The notes beneath the pieces were generated by a model, which was not told the origin of the DNA, did no database searches, and saw only the letters and a list, made by a program, of their open reading frames with translations. A program made the position numbers and the translations under genes. Below are positions 4,757 through 5,477 of a stretch of 5,477 nucleotides of DNA, piece by piece (positions within the stretch are counted from its first letter, which is position 1; each line of letters begins with the position of its first letter). Source of the stretch: Burkholderiales bacterium UBA4615 (lineage in GTDB: Bacteria > Pseudomonadota > Gammaproteobacteria > Burkholderiales > Burkholderiaceae_E); assembly GCA_002386465.1 (NCBI GenBank), contig DGIT01000034.1, positions 1 through 5,477 on the forward strand, given 5' to 3'.

Positions 4757-5477
4757 GCAGGTCATTGACCTGCTGCGGGTTGGCCTTGCCACGGGTGGCC
4801 TTCATGGCCTGTCCCACCAGCGCGTTGAAGGCCTTCTCTTTTCCGGCTCGAAATTCCTCAACCGATTTGGCATTGGCCGCGAGCACGGTATCGACAATTT
4901 TCTCCAGTTCACCGCTGTCGCTGATCTGCTTCAGACCGCGCTCGGCAATGATGCGATCAGCCGCGTCAGGTTCGGTACGACGCTCGTCCCAGATCACCTG
5001 AAACACGTCGCGTGCGAGCTTGCCTGAGACCGTACCGTCTGCGATGCGGGTGATCAGCAAGGCCAACTGGCCCGCTTTGACTGGACTGGCCTCAATACCG
5101 ATGCTGTCACGGTTGAGTTGAGCCGCCACATCGCCCATGACCCAGTTGGCTGCCAGCTTGGCCTGTCCCGCACGATCGGGCAGGGCATCCAGAACCGCTT
5201 CGAAATACGTGGCCGTGGCGCGCTGCGCCGTGAGCGTGGCCGCATCGTAGGCGGGCAGACCGAGCTCGCGTTCAAACCTCGCCCGCATGGCGCCGGGCAA
5301 TTCGGGCAGGCTCGCACGCACCCGCTCCAGCAGACCGGGCTCGACCACCAGAGTGGGTAAATCGGGATCAGGGAAATAGCGGTAGTCATGCGCATCTTCC
5401 TTGCTGCGCATGGAACGCGTTTCGTCGCGGTCGGGGTCGTAGAGGCGGGTTTCCTGCACCACCTTCCCGCCATCTTC
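4734..5477 (-). CDS. gatB: Aspartyl/glutamyl-tRNA(Asn/Gln) amidotransferase subunit B, C-terminal half
   Basis: GatB is the kinase/tRNA-binding subunit of the GatCAB complex, which converts Glu-tRNA-Gln and Asp-tRNA-Asn to Gln-tRNA-Gln and Asn-tRNA-Asn in the cytoplasm. The window holds the last 247 residues of a protein that is usually about 480 aa. The frame is open to the right edge: EDGGKVVQETRLYDPD begins the visible part, so the GTG at 5462 is an internal valine, not a start. RSMRSKEDAHDYRYFPDPDL is the signature end of the catalytic cradle domain. The helical domain follows, with ANWVMGDVAAQLN and LITRIADGTVSGKLARDVF. The YqeY-like tRNA-binding tail ends in LVGQAMKATRGKANPQQVN. There is no frameshift or missing motif in this part. 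Its 3' end overlaps the convergent GT87 gene by 23 bp. The gatC and gatA genes are not seen and would lie to the right if the usual cluster is kept. Confidence 0.97.
   Translation of the reverse strand, partial: EDGGKVVQETRLYDPDRDETRSMRSKEDAHDYRYFPDPDLPTLVVEPGLLERVRASLPELPGAMRARFERELGLPAYDAATLTAQRATATYFEAVLDALPDRAGQAKLAANWVMGDVAAQLNRDSIGIEASPVKAGQLALLITRIADGTVSGKLARDVFQVIWDERRTEPDAADRIIAERGLKQISDSGELEKIVDTVLAANAKSVEEFRAGKEKAFNALVGQAMKATRGKANPQQVNDLLKRKLAG
4756..4774. repeat. Inverted repeat just after the GT87 stop, inside the gatB 3' end
   Basis: AGCAGGTCA (4756-4764) and TGACCTGCT (4766-4774) are perfect reverse complements around a single T. As RNA this would fold as a 7-bp stem with a 5-nt loop starting at the last base of the GT87 stop codon. 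No T-run follows on the + strand, so it is not a standard intrinsic terminator. The bases also encode the conserved GatB tail Q-Q-V-N-D-L-L, which by itself can create the symmetry. Confidence 0.5.

Noticed and set aside
5460..5462. GTG at 5462 as a start for the gatB frame
   Set aside because: Upstream codons to the window edge continue the conserved GatB sequence (EDGGK before VVQETRLYDPD), so it is an internal valine.
1..5477. A defence, mobile or toxin-antitoxin system, CRISPR array or RNA gene
   Set aside because: Nearly every base is covered by six recognisable protein genes. The gaps are 73, 71 and 19 bp and hold only short repeats, hairpins and a promoter element. No integrase, transposase, repeat array or tRNA-like structure was seen.

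Overview
The window looks like chromosomal DNA from a GC-rich betaproteobacterium, most likely Burkholderiales and perhaps Alcaligenaceae-like. The reasons are a Bug-type (TctC-family) extracytoplasmic solute receptor, which is greatly expanded in that order, a PyrE and an exonuclease III whose N-termini look betaproteobacterial, and gatB, which means indirect tRNA-Gln/tRNA-Asn amidation. This placement comes from remembered family features, not from a database search.

Layout from left to right. (1) Positions 1-917, + strand: the 3' part of a secreted M48 zinc metalloprotease gene, cut by the window edge. (2) Positions 918-990: a short convergent gap with GC-rich hairpins and a 15-bp direct repeat that duplicates the end of the next gene. 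(3) Positions 991-1986, - strand: an orphan Bug-family periplasmic binding protein with a clear signal peptide. (4) Positions 2058-2834, - strand: exonuclease III. (5) Positions 2854-3549, + strand: pyrE, orotate phosphoribosyltransferase, divergent from the exonuclease gene with only 19 bp between start codons. (6) About 3530-4756, + strand: a polytopic membrane protein of the GT87/DUF2029 glycosyltransferase type, overlapping the 3' end of pyrE and visibly lower in GC over its first half-kilobase. (7) Positions 4734 to the right edge, - strand: the C-terminal half of gatB, overlapping the GT87 gene tail to tail by 23 bp.

The genes do not form one pathway. xth (DNA repair), pyrE (pyrimidine synthesis) and gatB (translation) are housekeeping genes. 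The Bug gene and the GT87 gene look like accessory genes set between housekeeping genes. No gap exceeds about 75 bp. I see no RNA gene, insertion sequence, CRISPR array, origin or toxin-antitoxin pair, and no convincing new multi-gene system. The most interesting points are the compact xth/pyrE divergent start region, which has an extended -10 element implying a leaderless or nearly leaderless pyrE mRNA, and the tightly overlapping lower-GC GT87 gene between pyrE and gatB.
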